Shown: positions 28,507 through 39,470, counted from the stretch's first letter. The stretch: DNA of 64,000 nt from CAWGYQ01 sp963817395 (GCA_963817395.1 CAWFOC010000004.1:744001-808000); one strand, 5' to 3'. Translations and numbers: made by a program. The notes: generated by a model from the letters alone, not told the origin.

Positions 28507-30335
28507 TCCGAGCGCTCACTTCCGCCATCCGCTCGCGCACCACGCCGGCCGATCGATAGGGGTCCACCTTCACGGCCAGCTCGTACTGCCGCATGGCGTC
28601 TTCGAATCGTCCCTCGAATGCCTTCAGATCGCCGCGCGCGACGTAGGCCGCCCCGAACGCCGGATCCGCCGCCATCACCTGATCCAGCAATTTCCCCGCT
28701 TCGGCGTACCGCTTCTGCTTCGTCAGCACCTGCGCCAGGAGCGTGGCCGCCGGGGCCGACGGGCCGAGCGCGAGGCACCGCCCGAGCGTCCGCTCGGCAT
28801 CGTCCAGGCGGTTGGTCAACGCGTAGGCCTCGCCGAGGCGATGGAGAGCTTCGCGGCTGGCGGGATTCAGGCGGACCGCCTCGCCCAGATTTTGTATGGC
28901 CTCCTCGTGGCGTCCGGCCCGCATCATCGCGTCCGCTTCGAGCATCCGGTCGTAGACGGGAAGCATGTCCTTCGGGTCAGGCAGAACGGACGGACGATCG
29001 CGATCCGAGCCCGACGCGTATCCGAGCGCCGCGAGCCGGCTGCGGGTCTCGTCGTCCACGGCGGGCGGCGCGCTCTTCGTCACGTCGAGGGACGGCCATT
29101 TTCGCTTCAGGCCGGCGAGTTGATCCGCGAGAGGGCTCGCGCGACCTTCGCCGAGAAGATTCCTTTCCTCGCCTGGATCCGGCGCGAGCTCGTACAGCTT
29201 CCGGACGCGGGGCATCGATGTGCTTCTCGGTGCGCGTGCGGAGGGCGTAGAGCGGCGCCCATCCGTTGTCGAGATGGCCGGCCACCGCCTCGACGTACAC
29301 CGCGCGCGCCGGCTCGGCATCCGCGCGGAACATGTTGAGCCCATCGAGAGCGTCAAGCGCCGTCACACCCGCGAGATCGAGGACGGTCGGAAGGATGTCG
29401 ACGAGCGAGACGACGCGATCGTCGATGACGCCCGGTTTCGTAACGACGGATGGCGGCGCCGCCATGATGAGCGGGACCCTGATCGTTGATTCGTACACCG
29501 TGCGGCCGTGGAACCGCTCGCCGTGCTCGCCGAGGCTCTCGCCGTGATCGCCCGCGACGACGACGAGCGTGCGCTCGGAGAGACCCTGCTCGCCGAGACC
29601 GCCAAGCAGTCGGCTGATCTCGGAGTCCATGTAGGCAATCTCGCCGTCGTAGGGCCGATCCGCGAACCTCAGGCCGAACTCCGCGGGCGGGTCGTACTGA
29701 TGGTGGGGATCGAAGTAGTGCACCCACGCGAAGAAGGGACGTCCGACGTCGCGCGCCCGCAGCCACGTTATCGCCGCGGCGGTAACCGCTCCGGCCGGCC
29801 GTTCGTTACCCGTGCCAAACGTCGCCTCGAAACTCAGCATGACGCGATCGTCGTAAGTCTCGAAACCCTGATCGAGGTTGAACCGCGATTCCAGCACGAA
29901 CGACGACACGAACGCCGCCGTCTGGTAGCCTGCGTCGCCGAGAATTTCGGCGAGGGTGCGGTGCGAGTCCGCCAGCGTGTGCCCGTTCGTCCGGACGCCA
30001 TGCCGCGGAGGGATGAGACCGGTGAGGATGCTGGAGTGGGAGGGAAGCGTGAGCGCCGCCACCGTGACCGCATCCGCGACGCGGAGGCCTCGGCTGGCGA
30101 GACCGTCGAGCGCCGGCGTCGAAGCGCTCGCGTAGCCGTAGCTCCCGATGCGATCGGTTCGCGTGGTGTCGAGCGTGATCAGGAGGAGATTGAATCCGCG
30201 CGCCGATCCCGATCGAGGAGGCTCGAACCTGGCCGATCCGCTGCCCGACGGGCGGCAGGCCAACCCGTACGCGGCCGCGCCCACGAGCACCAGCGCCAAC
30301 GACCGGCGCGACGACACGGCCACCCTCGCGCGCAT
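28448..30335 (-). CDS. Sulfatase-like lipoprotein with C-terminal TPRs (one frameshift)
   Basis: Starts at the ATG at 30335; the N-terminus ends in YGLAC, a probable lipobox. The alkaline-phosphatase-fold region has LLITLDTTRTDRIGSYGY (metal Asp), ALTLPSHSSILTGLIPPRHG, WVHYFDPH and VVAGDHGESLGEHGE. A one-base insertion near 29202 ends that frame; the restored reading goes on to KLYELAPDPGEERNLLGEG and about four TPRs, roughly 628 residues in all. The active-site position reads TLPSH where formylglycine sulfatases have CxPSR, so a Thr nucleophile, phosphotransferase-like chemistry or a non-sulfatase activity is likely. Located outside the cytoplasm. The 3' end overlaps that of the convergent TGS-repeat protein by 59 bases. 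Confidence 0.75.
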
Positions 30336-30372
30336 TCCGGCTATGCCCGCGGATCCGCAGTCCCTCGAGCGC

Positions 30373-31471
30373 TCAGAACCTCACGAGTCCGACGACGGCA
30401 AACTTCTGGTACTCGTCGTCCACCTCGCGGCCGTCATTGTCGCTCTCGCCCTTCAGCTTCTCGTACGTGTAACGGGCCTCGAACCCGACCTGCTCCCAGG
30501 GCCAGAACCTCAACCCGGCGCTGCCCATGGGACCCGTGCCGCTGGACTCGAACCTGCGCTCGTCGCGCGCGACGACCTCGCCGTCGCTGAGCTGTGTCTG
30601 GTACGGCGGTTTCCTCGGCCGTGAAGTAATTGATGCCGCCGCGGACAACCACCTGCACCCGGCTGCCCAGAGGGAAGAGGAAGACACCGTAGAAACCGTG
30701 CGCGTGCGGGTTGAACTCCGCATCGAAGCCGAGGGAGAGGCGCGGATCGGCGATGAAGCTGAACGTCTCGTGGAGCTCCGCCGGGTACTGAGGCTTTGGT
30801 ACGTGTACCCGATGCCGAGCCACGGAATCGGCATGAACTCGATCAGGAACGTGCCGCTCGTGCCGCCCTCCTCAACCGTCCCGGTGGGGAGGCGCGAATC
30901 TGTCGTCAGGAGGGTCTGACGACAGGGCGATGTCGCCGTTCTGGCTGATCTCCGGACCACCGCCGATGATGAGCCGGTATGTCCGACCGCCTGTCGAGAG
31001 TGCGGATCCCGCTGTCAGCGCCTGGACGACGCCCGTCTGAACGTTGATGCGCACGCCGGTCGTGCCATCCTGGAGAATGAAGGCCCCGCCTCTCCGGCAG
31101 TTGCATCGTTGCTGGGTGCCCGTCTGCTGTCCGCACTCCAGCGGAACCTGTCCGCCCTCGGCGACGAGCACGACGCGAACCACCTGCTTGGGGTCCTGGC
31201 AATCGACGATGAAGACCTGGATCTGCTCCTGCGGCGCGCGCTGCGGTTTCCCGAGATTCGCGAAATCGAGGGCCAGCGCGGCGTCGCCCGTCGAGAGCGC
31301 GGTCATCTGTTCGGTCTTGTTCAGGTTGGCCGCGACGAGGACGAGATCCACGGTGGCGCCTGGCGGAAGGCCGGTGACTTCGACCTGAAGGACCTGCGCG
31401 TGCGCGGGAGAAGTGAAGACGAAACAGCCGACGGCAAACAGGAACGTCGCGAGGAACGGCGGCTTGGACAT
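30373..31471 (-). pseudogene. Outer-membrane beta-barrel protein (three frameshifts)
   Basis: Starts at the ATG at 31471 with GGAGG five bases upstream and a signal peptide (FLFAVGCFVFTSPAHA). The N-terminal 190 residues form a beta-sandwich-like domain with a Cys cluster (CGQQTGTQQRCNCRRGG). Shifts near 30893, 30800 and 30618 then connect TVEEGGTSGTFLIEFMPIP, PRLSLGFDAEFNPHAHGFYG and GSAGLRFWPWEQVGFEARYTYE, ending in FAVVGLVRF with the C-terminal Phe typical of outer-membrane barrels. Restored length about 365 residues. Function unknown. It lies 37 bases upstream of the sulfatase-like gene on the same strand and may be co-transcribed. Confidence 0.6.
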
Positions 31472-31799
31472 CGGGCCTCCTAAACGAAGACCGTGGCGCG
31501 AAAAATCCAGCAAATCATACCTCAGCAGGATACCTCAGCCGGAGGGCCGCGCCCCGATCGGCTTACGGGCTGGCGGGGCCTTATGGCCGATCCTGGAGCG
31601 CGGCGCGGCCGTGGGTGGGCGGTGATGGTGGCAACTGCCCAGCTTCGCCGATGAGTTACCTCGTCCAGACAGCCGGTCTCATATTGAACCTTCTCTCGGA
31701 GCTCGCGACAGCGGGGATCACTTCGACTGTCGGCCGTGAGATCGTGTCGAGGCGGCTCGTGCCGTGGCAGCGTGAACGCGTGTTGGCGTCTGCGGGTGC

Positions 31800-32488
31800 G
31801 CGTGAGCCTCGTTACCGACGCACAGATGTACGCGCGGTTCGTGTGGGGACTGCCGTGGTTCGAGCAGTTCAAAGGCCGCGAGCCCGTCGTCTCTTTCAAG
31901 GACCGCCTCGCGCTCATCCAGCGGTCGCGTGCGGTGCCCGGAACCGATGTGACGGTCGACGCGTTTCTCTTCACAACGCTGTCGCCGGCGGCGCCCAAGC
32001 TCCTCCTGAACGTCGAAAGCGACGACTACGGCATCGTCGAGCGCCGCTCGTGCGGGTGCGAGTTCGAGAGACGGGGCTGACGGGCCATATCCGCGGCATC
32101 CACAGCTTTCGGAAGCTGACTGGCGAGGGCGTGACGCTGATTGGCAGCGAGATGGTCCGCATTCGAGGAAGTGCTGCCGGCCAGGCTGGGCGGCACGTCG
32201 CTGGACTACCAGCTGCACGAAGAAGAGGACGCGAACGGTCTGACGCGCATGAGCCTGGTGATCAGCCCGCGGATCGCGATCGCCGACGAGCGATCGGTCA
32301 TCGACATCGTCCCGCGAGCGCTCGCGGAGAGCAGCCTCGCGGCGGATTCGGCGAGGGCCATCTGGAGCCAGGCAGGCACGTGGCGTGTGAAGCGGATGAA
32401 GCCTGTCGCGACCGCCCGCGGCAAGCTGATGCCGCTGCACCTCGCGCGCAACGCGAAGGCATCGACGGTCGCGCAGAAGAAAAACTAG
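31800..32488 (+). pseudogene. C-terminal fragment resembling a phenylacetate-CoA-ligase-like (ANL) protein, frameshifted
   Basis: Three frame segments read sensibly: YARFVWGLPWFEQFKGREPV to NVESDDYGIVERRSCGC, then GIHSFRKLTGEGVTLIGSEM, then EEVLPARLGGTSLDYQLHEE to the stop at 32488. The joined part resembles the C-terminal domain of phenylacetate-CoA-ligase-like adenylating proteins (Cys-Gly-Cys, the LTGEGVT hinge, then a small mixed domain). No adenylation core with an SSGTTG-type motif lies upstream, since the preceding gene is on the other strand 330 bases away. It is therefore a truncated remnant, a free-standing domain, or a gene whose upstream part is unreadable. The start coordinate is approximate. 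Confidence 0.4.
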
Positions 32489-32498
32489 TAAGAAAATC

Positions 32499-32586
32499 TG
32501 GTGCCGGAGGAGGGAATCGAACCCTCACGGGCGGTTAGCCCACGGGATTTTGAGTCCCGCGCGTCTGCCAGTTTCACCACTCCGGC
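32499..32586 (-). tRNA. tRNA-Leu (anticodon CAA)
   Basis: Read on the minus strand, the acceptor arms GCCGGAG and CTCCGGC pair exactly, followed by A and an encoded CCA. The anticodon stem GGGA/TCCC encloses the loop CTCAAAA, giving anticodon CAA for TTG codons. The long variable arm typical of leucine tRNAs (GTGGGCTAACCGCCC) and the T loop GGTTCGATTCC are present. No integrase or attachment-site duplicate was seen beside it. Confidence 0.95.
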
Positions 32587-32775
32587 TCGGTCGAGGGCGG
32601 GAAGCCTTGGGTCGGGATTTCCACGAGTATAGCATCCGCCTCGATCAACGATCGCTCAGCCGGCAGGCGGGCGGTGCCCCACGATCGGCCCCGCCCGCCA
32701 CTCCGGAACGCTTCAACGCGAGCCCCAAATTGTCCGCTTTGCAGGTCGGTACGTTTGCGATCGGTCAGGTCGTAC

Positions 32776-34275
32776 TCACCGGGTCGGCGCGAATACGTGA
32801 TCGTAGACGTAGTTGCCGATACGGCGACCCTGCTGAATGCCCATCGTCTTGTCGAACGACCAGTGGATGCCCAGATAGATGCGGCTCTGCCCGTTCTCTT
32901 CCTCGGCCTGCGACAGTGACGTGAAGCTTCGCGGCAGCAGCGGCCGGACGACGCCAAAGTGGTCCTCGGTGACGCCGTTGAACTCGTCCGAGACGAAGGT
33001 GAACGCAATGCGATCGGTGCCGTAAAAACGGCGCAGAACCTGAAAGAGCGCTCCGCCGAATCCGGCATGTCCTGACGGATAGGCCGGAAAGGGCGGCGTG
33101 AAGTCGTGAGCCGTGACGAGATTGCTGGCGGGCGCTCCCTTGGGCGTGAAGGTCGGGTCGCCGCCGGCTCGCGCGGGCGCTTCGCGGATCACCGTGACTG
33201 GTCGCCCGACCTGATAGAAGTACTTCGACTCCCAGATCGCAACGCCCGCGTCGGCCATGGCTATGTTGATGAGCGCCAGGAGCCGCGCAGTCTGCATTGC
33301 GTTTCCACGGCGCTGCGCCGCGATGGTCAATGCCAGCTGATTGTAAAGACGCGGCGGGGCGCAGAGGGTCGGCGTTCCGTCATAGGCCCAATAGATTCCG
33401 ATGTGAGTCTGGTCGTCGGTGCGTTTCGTCGGCGTGATGACGCCGTCGCCGCCCAGCCGTTTGACCTCGTGGAAGGCGGCCGCGTACTCGCGGCTGTGAA
33501 GCGACGGCGGAGGCGCGACACGGAATGACGCGGCCGTCGGGATGACAAACGGCTTTACCTTCCCCCAGTACGCGCCCAGCGCCACTGGAATCAGGCTGAT
33601 TGGATCCTGACGCCATTTCCCAGGCTCGTTGCTGGTAATGTAGTCGACGCCGACGAGCGGTTCTTCGTGGTGGGATCCATCGTGCTGCCTGCGGGCGAGA
33701 ATGACCGCGGCGGCCCGCCGCCCCGCGGCGATGCCGTTGGCCTTCGCGCGGCCCGGCGGAATCTGCCGGAGATCTTCGTCGAGCTCGGTGGCGAAGCTCG
33801 CTCGCTGGGATGGAAACATGGCGGTGAGCGTGTCGTGCGCCGCCCGCGCAATCGCGGCGTCCACCGACGCCACATCACGAACTCGCGGAAGCCCGAGATA
33901 GCTTTGATAGCCTCCCACGATTGACACCATTGCCTCGAACACGGCGATGTGGACAATCGCCATGGCCCGGGCCGATCGACCTGGTCCGATCTGTTCGCCG
34001 AAGGTGCGGACCTCGTCTTCTCCCACGGGTGTGTGATCGAGACCACTGGCATCGACGGCCACGCTGTTCCAGTGATGGAGCCTGCCCATGGTGTCGAGGC
34101 GCGGACGCGATGCTTTGCGCGCGGCCAACGTCGACACGCGCGGAGGATAGTCGGAAGTAGGCCCCCAGAATCGCCTGAGGCGTTCGTCTGATCCTGATCC
34201 CTGCGCCCAGAGAAGACTCCCGGCGCTTGCGGCCAGGAGCCCGGCCGCCACGACTTGCTTGATCTCACTCTTCAT
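32776..34275 (-). CDS. Vanadium-dependent haloperoxidase/PAP2-like secreted phosphatase
   Basis: 499 residues from the ATG at 34275. Signal peptide about residues 1-25. The C-terminal half has the three-part phosphatase/haloperoxidase site: SKYFYQVGRPVTVIR (Lys and Arg), YPSGHAGFGGA (Ser-Gly-His) and RIYLGIHWSFDKTMG (Arg, His). This superfamily uses vanadate to oxidise halides, or acts as acid phosphatase. The spacing (about 450-500 residues, helical N-terminal half) fits the haloperoxidase-like branch common in soil bacteria. It is monocistronic; its end lies 190 bases from the tRNA gene. Confidence 0.85.
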   Translation of the reverse strand: MKSEIKQVVAAGLLAASAGSLLWAQGSGSDERLRRFWGPTSDYPPRVSTLAARKASRPRLDTMGRLHHWNSVAVDASGLDHTPVGEDEVRTFGEQIGPGRSARAMAIVHIAVFEAMVSIVGGYQSYLGLPRVRDVASVDAAIARAAHDTLTAMFPSQRASFATELDEDLRQIPPGRAKANGIAAGRRAAAVILARRQHDGSHHEEPLVGVDYITSNEPGKWRQDPISLIPVALGAYWGKVKPFVIPTAASFRVAPPPSLHSREYAAAFHEVKRLGGDGVITPTKRTDDQTHIGIYWAYDGTPTLCAPPRLYNQLALTIAAQRRGNAMQTARLLALINIAMADAGVAIWESKYFYQVGRPVTVIREAPARAGGDPTFTPKGAPASNLVTAHDFTPPFPAYPSGHAGFGGALFQVLRRFYGTDRIAFTFVSDEFNGVTEDHFGVVRPLLPRSFTSLSQAEEENGQSRIYLGIHWSFDKTMGIQQGRRIGNYVYDHVFAPTR

Positions 34276-34664
34276 CAGTGGATCTCCATTTCAAGGCACA
34301 CCATTTCTGTACGAGGCGTGGTCACTCAATCACACGCGTCGTGCTCGACCCGTCGTGCTTGTTATTCGTAATTGATTGGTCGGGTCGGAGTTGCCCGGTC
34401 GAACTGCGCGCGTTGCCGTGCAACTCCGAAGCCAGATCGTCGAACCTTCACAAGCGCATTTTCAAGCGGTCTTGACTTCAACACCAGAAGCGCGATCCGC
34501 CGTCTGACAGAAAACGATACGCGTCAAGGGGTCGATCGTGTAATTACGTCGCAAACACGAGAGGGCCAGTAGCTCGAGTGAAATGCGTCGCACTCAGCGG
34601 CCGCTTCGGCTCGAGCGTCCGCTGGCACCTCCATTGCGTAGCTGGATGTGAGGAGGAAAGGCTC
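34276..34664. other. Intergenic region with a 10-bp perfect inverted repeat
   Basis: 389 bases without a convincing gene; two open frames of 65-66 codons lack family features. GC is lower than the flanks. TCGGAGTTGC (34385-34394) and GCAACTCCGA (34420-34429) form a perfect inverted repeat around a 25-base loop. No T-run follows, so it is not a standard terminator. The divergent promoters for the haloperoxidase-like gene and the next small secreted protein must be here. Confidence 0.5.
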
Positions 34665-35126
34665 ATGAGGATGCTCTTGGGCGCGGCGCTTGCCGCGATG
34701 GCCACACTCGGACTTCAGGCGCAGACCGCAGAAGTGAAAACCACCACCACGACGAAGATCGAGCTGAATGGCGGGAGGGACGTCACTCTCACAGGCTGCG
34801 TGGCGCGGTCCCCTGGCGGGACCACGTTCCTCTTGACGAACGTGGGAACCACGACGGGTGGTCTCAAGACCTATCACCTGGTGGTCGATGATCGTGAACA
34901 ATCAGACGCTCGCGAACTGGCCAGGCACATCGGGCGCAAAGTCGAGATCAAGGGCAAGGCGATCGATGACGGCGAGGGCAAGGTCGAGACGACAACCAGG
35001 ACCGAAGTCGAAGGTGCGGGCCCTGATCGCTCGACGACGACGAAAGGGGAGCTCCGTGGCGATCTCGACGGCTTTCCGTTTCTCGGCGTCGATGAAGTGA
35101 AGATGGTTTCCGAATCTTGTCCGTAG
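34665..35126 (+). CDS. Small secreted protein of unknown function (Thr-rich N-terminus)
   Basis: 153 residues from the ATG at 34665, chosen for its AGGAGGAAAG ribosome site and because it starts the signal peptide (MRMLLGAALAAMATLGLQAQ). The mature part is VKTTTTTKIELNGG followed by DVTLTGCVARSPGGTTFLLTNV and RHIGRKVEIKGKAID, an OB-like or bacterial outer-membrane stress protein pattern often seen in Acidobacteriota. No function can be assigned. Confidence 0.75.
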   Translation: MRMLLGAALAAMATLGLQAQTAEVKTTTTTKIELNGGRDVTLTGCVARSPGGTTFLLTNVGTTTGGLKTYHLVVDDREQSDARELARHIGRKVEIKGKAIDDGEGKVETTTRTEVEGAGPDRSTTTKGELRGDLDGFPFLGVDEVKMVSESCP

Positions 35127-35288
35127 CTCGTGCCTCGTGTCGGGCCGCGGGGCTGTACCCCGTGGCCCGGTTTCTTGACTCCACCGAACCCCGCCGATAC
35201 ACTCCCGGTTCATACAGCCGCCACCATTTCATGTCGTGAATGCCGCCTGGCGGATCCGCTTCCTCAGCAGGTTCCCGGAGGAGTCTTC

Positions 35289-35619
35289 ATGAGCCGCTTG
35301 CGGCCTTCTGTTTCTCGCGCGCTCGTGGTGCTCGTGCTTGCATGTTCGGCCCCGTCTGCCATCGCTGCGGACGAGCTGGCTGGCATGCGGGTATCGCTCA
35401 GAGCCTCGGCTGTCGCTCACGCCGAACGGTTGGCGCGTACTCCGCAGGAGACGCCAGCAGGATCCGGCACAGCCTTCCGCGCGCGACGTTCCTGACGAGC
35501 CGCGCGCGTTCTTCAAGTCGGCGCGCGGCCTCATCGTGTTGGGCGCGGTGGTGGCCACAGCTGCCTACGTCTTCTATTCCAAGTCGCACGACCGCGTGCA
35601 TTCGCCGGGGATGGAGTAG
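35289..35619 (+). CDS. Small exported/membrane protein (one frameshift)
   Basis: Starts at the ATG at 35289 after GGAGGAGTC with a signal peptide (ALVVLVLACSAPSAIAADE). The first frame closes at 35495; a +1 shift near 35460 continues as ARDVPDEPRAFFKSARG, a membrane helix LIVLGAVVATAAYVFYS and the end KSHDRVHSPGME. Restored length is about 109 residues. Unknown function. It is 53 bases upstream of the TonB receptor gene and may be its operon partner. Confidence 0.6.
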
Positions 35620-35671
35620 GGGAGCTCATGGAACCGACGTTGGGCTCGCCGCAGACGAACAAGGAGTCGGT

Positions 35672-38396
35672 ATGAGATCCGCGCAGTGCGCGTTCGCCGC
35701 ATGGCTGATGGTGGCGATGGCCACACCGGTGGCCGCCGGGCAAGTGACGACCGGCTCGCTCGCCGGCGCCGTCCGCGACGAGCAGGGCGGGGCACTGCCA
35801 GGCACCACCGTCACACTTTCTGGCAGCACCGGCGACATGCCGACCATCACGGACGAGGCCGGTGTCTACCGGTTTCCGTCGCTCGAACCCGGGCGTCTAC
35901 CGTCTGCTCGTCGAGCTGTCTGGCTTTCAGCCCTCCTCGACCGACAGCATTATTGTCTCCATCGGGCGGCAGCTGACGCTCGACGTCGTGCTGCGTGTCG
36001 GTGGCGTCACCGAAACGATCGAAGTGGTCGCTGCGAAACCAATCGTGGACGTGTCGAGCAGCGGGACGTCCAACACGCTGTCGAACGATCTGCTGTTCAG
36101 CGTGCCGCTCAGCCGGCGAGCGCAGGACATCCTCGACTACGCGCCCGGCATCAACAACAGCGTCGGCTACGGAGGCGGTGACGGGTCGAATGCGCTGTAC
36201 CTCGACGGTCTGGACACCCGCAACCCGTCCACCGGCGATCAGTACGTGTTCGTCAACTACAACATCATCGAAGAGGTCCAGATCGAGGGGCTCGGCGCCG
36301 CGGCCGAGTACGGCGGATTCACTGGAGCCGTCGTCAACACGGTGACCAAGTCGGGCGGCAACCGCTTTTCGGCGCTGTTCGACGTGCAGTGGGCCGCGAG
36401 CGGCTACTCGGGCGACAATGTCGACGACGAGACCGCCGCGCTCTATCCGGGGATCGCCGCGCCGGTCAAGACGACGAAGCTGCTCGATTTCACCGGGCAG
36501 CTCGGCGGCCCCATCGTCCGCGACCGGCTGTTCTTCTTCGCCAGCTTCCAGCGCTATCAGCTCACCTACGATCCGTTCGGCCCCCGCACCAAGCTCGACG
36601 AGGTCACACCCAGAATCAATACCAAGCTCACGTGGCAGCGGACCTCCAACGAACAGTTCTCCTTCAGCTTCCAGGGGGAGGACTTCAATCGAACGGGCCG
36701 GTCGAACGGCGTCGTCGGCGAGCTAGGGACCACCGACGAGTTGAGCCTGCGGCAGGATTCCCCGGACCGCCTGGCCAACGGGCAATGGCGGCGCGTGTTC
36801 GGCAGCAAGACGCTCGCCGAAGTCAAGGTGCTGGGATGGTCCGCGCACGACTACAAAGACCCCGAGGTGCCTACGCCCCTTCACGTCGACGAGAACGGTG
36901 AGTACTCCGGCGGAGGCGGCTATACGACGTACCTCGATCGCGAGCGGTATCAGCTGAACGCCACGGTCTCGCGTTACGCGTCCACGTTCGCGGGCACGCA
37001 CGACTTCAAGTTCGGCATGCAGATCGAGCGCGCGCGCGTGCGCGACCGTGGCGAATACATCGGCCTGTACTACTACGACTACGGTGGGCAGCCATATGTG
37101 GGATACGCCTACACGTACGACCAGACCGGCGACAGTCACCGCGAGTCGTTTTTCGCGCAGGATGCCTGGAAGATCAACAATCGAATCACCATCAACCCGG
37201 GCGTCCGGTTCGACTGGGTCCGCGGGCTCAGTCCGGAGCTCGACAACGAGAAGGTGTTCGACACCAAGAGCTTCGCGCCGCGTCTGGGCATCGCCTACGA
37301 CGTCACCGGCAACCGCGACACCGTGCTCCGGGCCTTTTACGGTCAGTACTACGAGGGAGTCTTCCAGACATACTATTTCCGGGTCTTGCCAGGACTAGCC
37401 GACGACATCACCTACGACGTCACGAGCGGGGTGCCCGTCGAGATCGGCCGCATACGGAACGGCGGCTACCGCATGGATCCGGGTATCAACCAGCCGCGTG
37501 TAGACGAATTTCTCGTCGCGGTCGAACGATCCCTTCGGTCGGACCTCACGCTGTCGGCCACCGGGATCTGGCGCGACAACAAGAACTTCGTAGGCTCGGT
37601 GAACCCGTCGGCGAGGTGGGGACCTACGACCGTTGAAAACGGTATCACTGGTGAGCCTCTCGGGGTCTACAACTGGGATAACCGGGACCAATCGGACCTG
37701 GACTTCGTCATCACGAACCCGGACGGGTTCCAGTTCCTGGATCCCGAAGGAAACGCCATCGGGACCACCGAAGCCTCAAGGCGCTACAAGGCCCTGATGC
37801 TGGTACTCAACAAACGGCTGAGCAATCGATGGCAGGCCCAGGGGTCGTACGTGCTCTCGAAGAACGAAGGGAGCGTCGATCCCTTCTTCGCCGAATCGGT
37901 GGGCTACGGCCGCACGTGGGAGAATCCCAATCTGGGCCTGGTCAACGCCGTCGGCGAGTTCGAGGGCAGCCTCAGGCACGAGTTCAAGGTGCTTGCGAGC
38001 TATTTCATACCCAAGATTGACGTGGACCTGTCGGGATACTTTCGAAGTATCAGCGGGCCTCGGTATGCTCCCTACCAGAGATTTTCGTCCGCCGAGATCA
38101 ACTATCCGCGGGCATCGGGGCGCGAGCCCTACCTCGAGCCTCGCGGCAGCCGCACGCTCGACACCGAGACCATTCTCGATCTCAGAGTCGAGAAGGCATT
38201 CCTGCTGGGAGGCACGCGCGGCGATCGTGTGGCGTTCTACGCCGACTTCACGAACATCTTCAACAGCGGGCTCGTGACCGATATTCAGGACCGTTTCCCG
38301 TCAATCGAAATTGAGGGGACGACCGTGCCCTTCGAAGGACCGGCGGAGTTCATCGAGCCACGCCAGATGACGCTCGGCGTGCGCTGGACATTCTGA
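35672..38396 (+). CDS. TonB-dependent receptor with N-terminal carboxypeptidase-regulatory domain (one frameshift)
   Basis: About 907 residues from the ATG at 35672 (AAGGAG upstream). Order: signal peptide 1-24; carboxypeptidase-regulatory domain about 25-105 (GAVRDEQGGALPGTTVTL ... SGFQ); plug domain from about 120 (VVAAKPIVDVSSSG, DILDYAPGINNSVGYGGGDGSN); GGFTGAVVNTVTKSGGN, then GGPIVRDRLFFFASFQ and a long barrel ending in GVRWTF with the terminal Phe. One extra G in the GGG at 35891-35893 splits it; removal gives LEPGVYRLLVELSGF. Oar-like receptors import or export large molecules across the outer membrane; the substrate is unknown. Confidence 0.88.
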
Positions 38397-38446
38397 CGCG
38401 GTAGCTGCGGTATCGACCGCGCTCGCAACGAGATCAGCCGGCAGAG

Positions 38447-39470
38447 CTAGTAGACGCCTCGCCAGGCCCGCTCCGACGACACGTCCATCTTCGGCCGTCA
38501 GCATGTACTCGACGCCCCCTGTGCCCGACCAACGTGGCACATTGAAGGACCCTTGCGGTCCCAGCCGGTACACCGGAATGTTGCGATAGGCGAGCGGCGT
38601 TCCGGACGCACACCGCTCGGGAGGGCCCGGTGTGTGAAGGAAATACACGAACGGAGTGGGATGGGAGGCATTGGCGATCACGCGCGCCTCACCGTCCGGA
38701 TCGACGAGCAGCGCCGTTTCGCGGTCCACCGCAATGGCTCGCACCTCATTCGCCCGGCCATCCTGAACGAGGCGGGCGAGAAACGCGAGGAGCCGCCCCA
38801 TCCGGTCGCGTTCCACAAAATGCGAGTCGGTGATGAGCCCCGCCAGATGCGGCAGAGAGAGAAAGCGATCGTCGAGCGTCACGCGGGAATCGTAAGGATC
38901 GGCCAGGGCCTGCGCCGAGGTGACCGTATCTTCGAGGGCGGAGAACGAAAATTCTCCCATGACCGCGAGCCCTGCGCTGGTGCCGCCCACGGGTGAGGGA
39001 CGCCTGGCGACCGCGTCGATTGCCGTGGCGGTGGCGGTGCCGCGCCAGAACCGGACGTACCGCGACTGATCGCCGCCGCCGATGAACACGGCTTCGGCCG
39101 CTCGAATCTTACCGGCCACGAAGGGGTCGTCCGCGGCTTCCCGGTTCTTGATGACGAGCGTTTCGACCGAATCCACCCCGCCCAGCTCGAAGATGTAGGG
39201 GTTGTACGCATCATCCCCAGCGGCTCGCAGCACGACGAAATCGCCGCCCCCCGACCGCTCCGCCATCCACCGGTACACGTCGTCCACGTCGCTGCCGCCG
39301 CCGATGAGGGCAAGCCCCCCGCGCGTCGGCGGAGACACGTCGGCAGGATTCCCGGTGATGAAATAGTCGAAGTCGGCGGTCGCGCGGCCGACTGGAGCGG
39401 CCGCGCTGCATAGCGCGAGCGCCACGAGGCCGCTCGGTATCCGACGTCGAAACCAGCGGGAGCCGATCAC
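38447..39470 (-). CDS. Secreted cyanophycinase-like peptidase (S51 family; likely frameshift near the end)
   Basis: Starts at the ATG at 39470; signal peptide about 1-32. Conserved parts are GGLALIGGGSDVDD, FVVLRAAG, AVFIGGGDQSRYV and the nucleophile motif PVGGTSAGLAVMGEF (Ser), with DDRFLSLPHLAGLITDSHF downstream. Read as given it runs to 38301, overlapping the TonB receptor gene by 96 bases with poor-quality sequence. A +1 shift near 38490 instead ends in RAWRGVY and TAG at 38447, like the usual ...VY end of this family and without overlap. Cyanophycinases cleave Asp-Arg polymer; a secreted form may attack external polymer or another isoaspartyl peptide. Confidence 0.8.

Noticed and set aside
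31600..32600. tRNA-Leu as an integration site for a mobile element
   Set aside because: No integrase, transposase or duplicated tRNA 3' end was found on either side.
34386..34480. Integron attC-like site in the inverted-repeat region
   Set aside because: The required GTTRRRY/RYYYAAC core pairs could not be found in the right order, and no integrase or cassette array is present.
34278..34572. Two small open frames of 65-66 codons between the haloperoxidase-like gene and the small secreted protein
   Set aside because: They lack ribosome sites and any secretory or family features, and their codon use differs from the neighbours.
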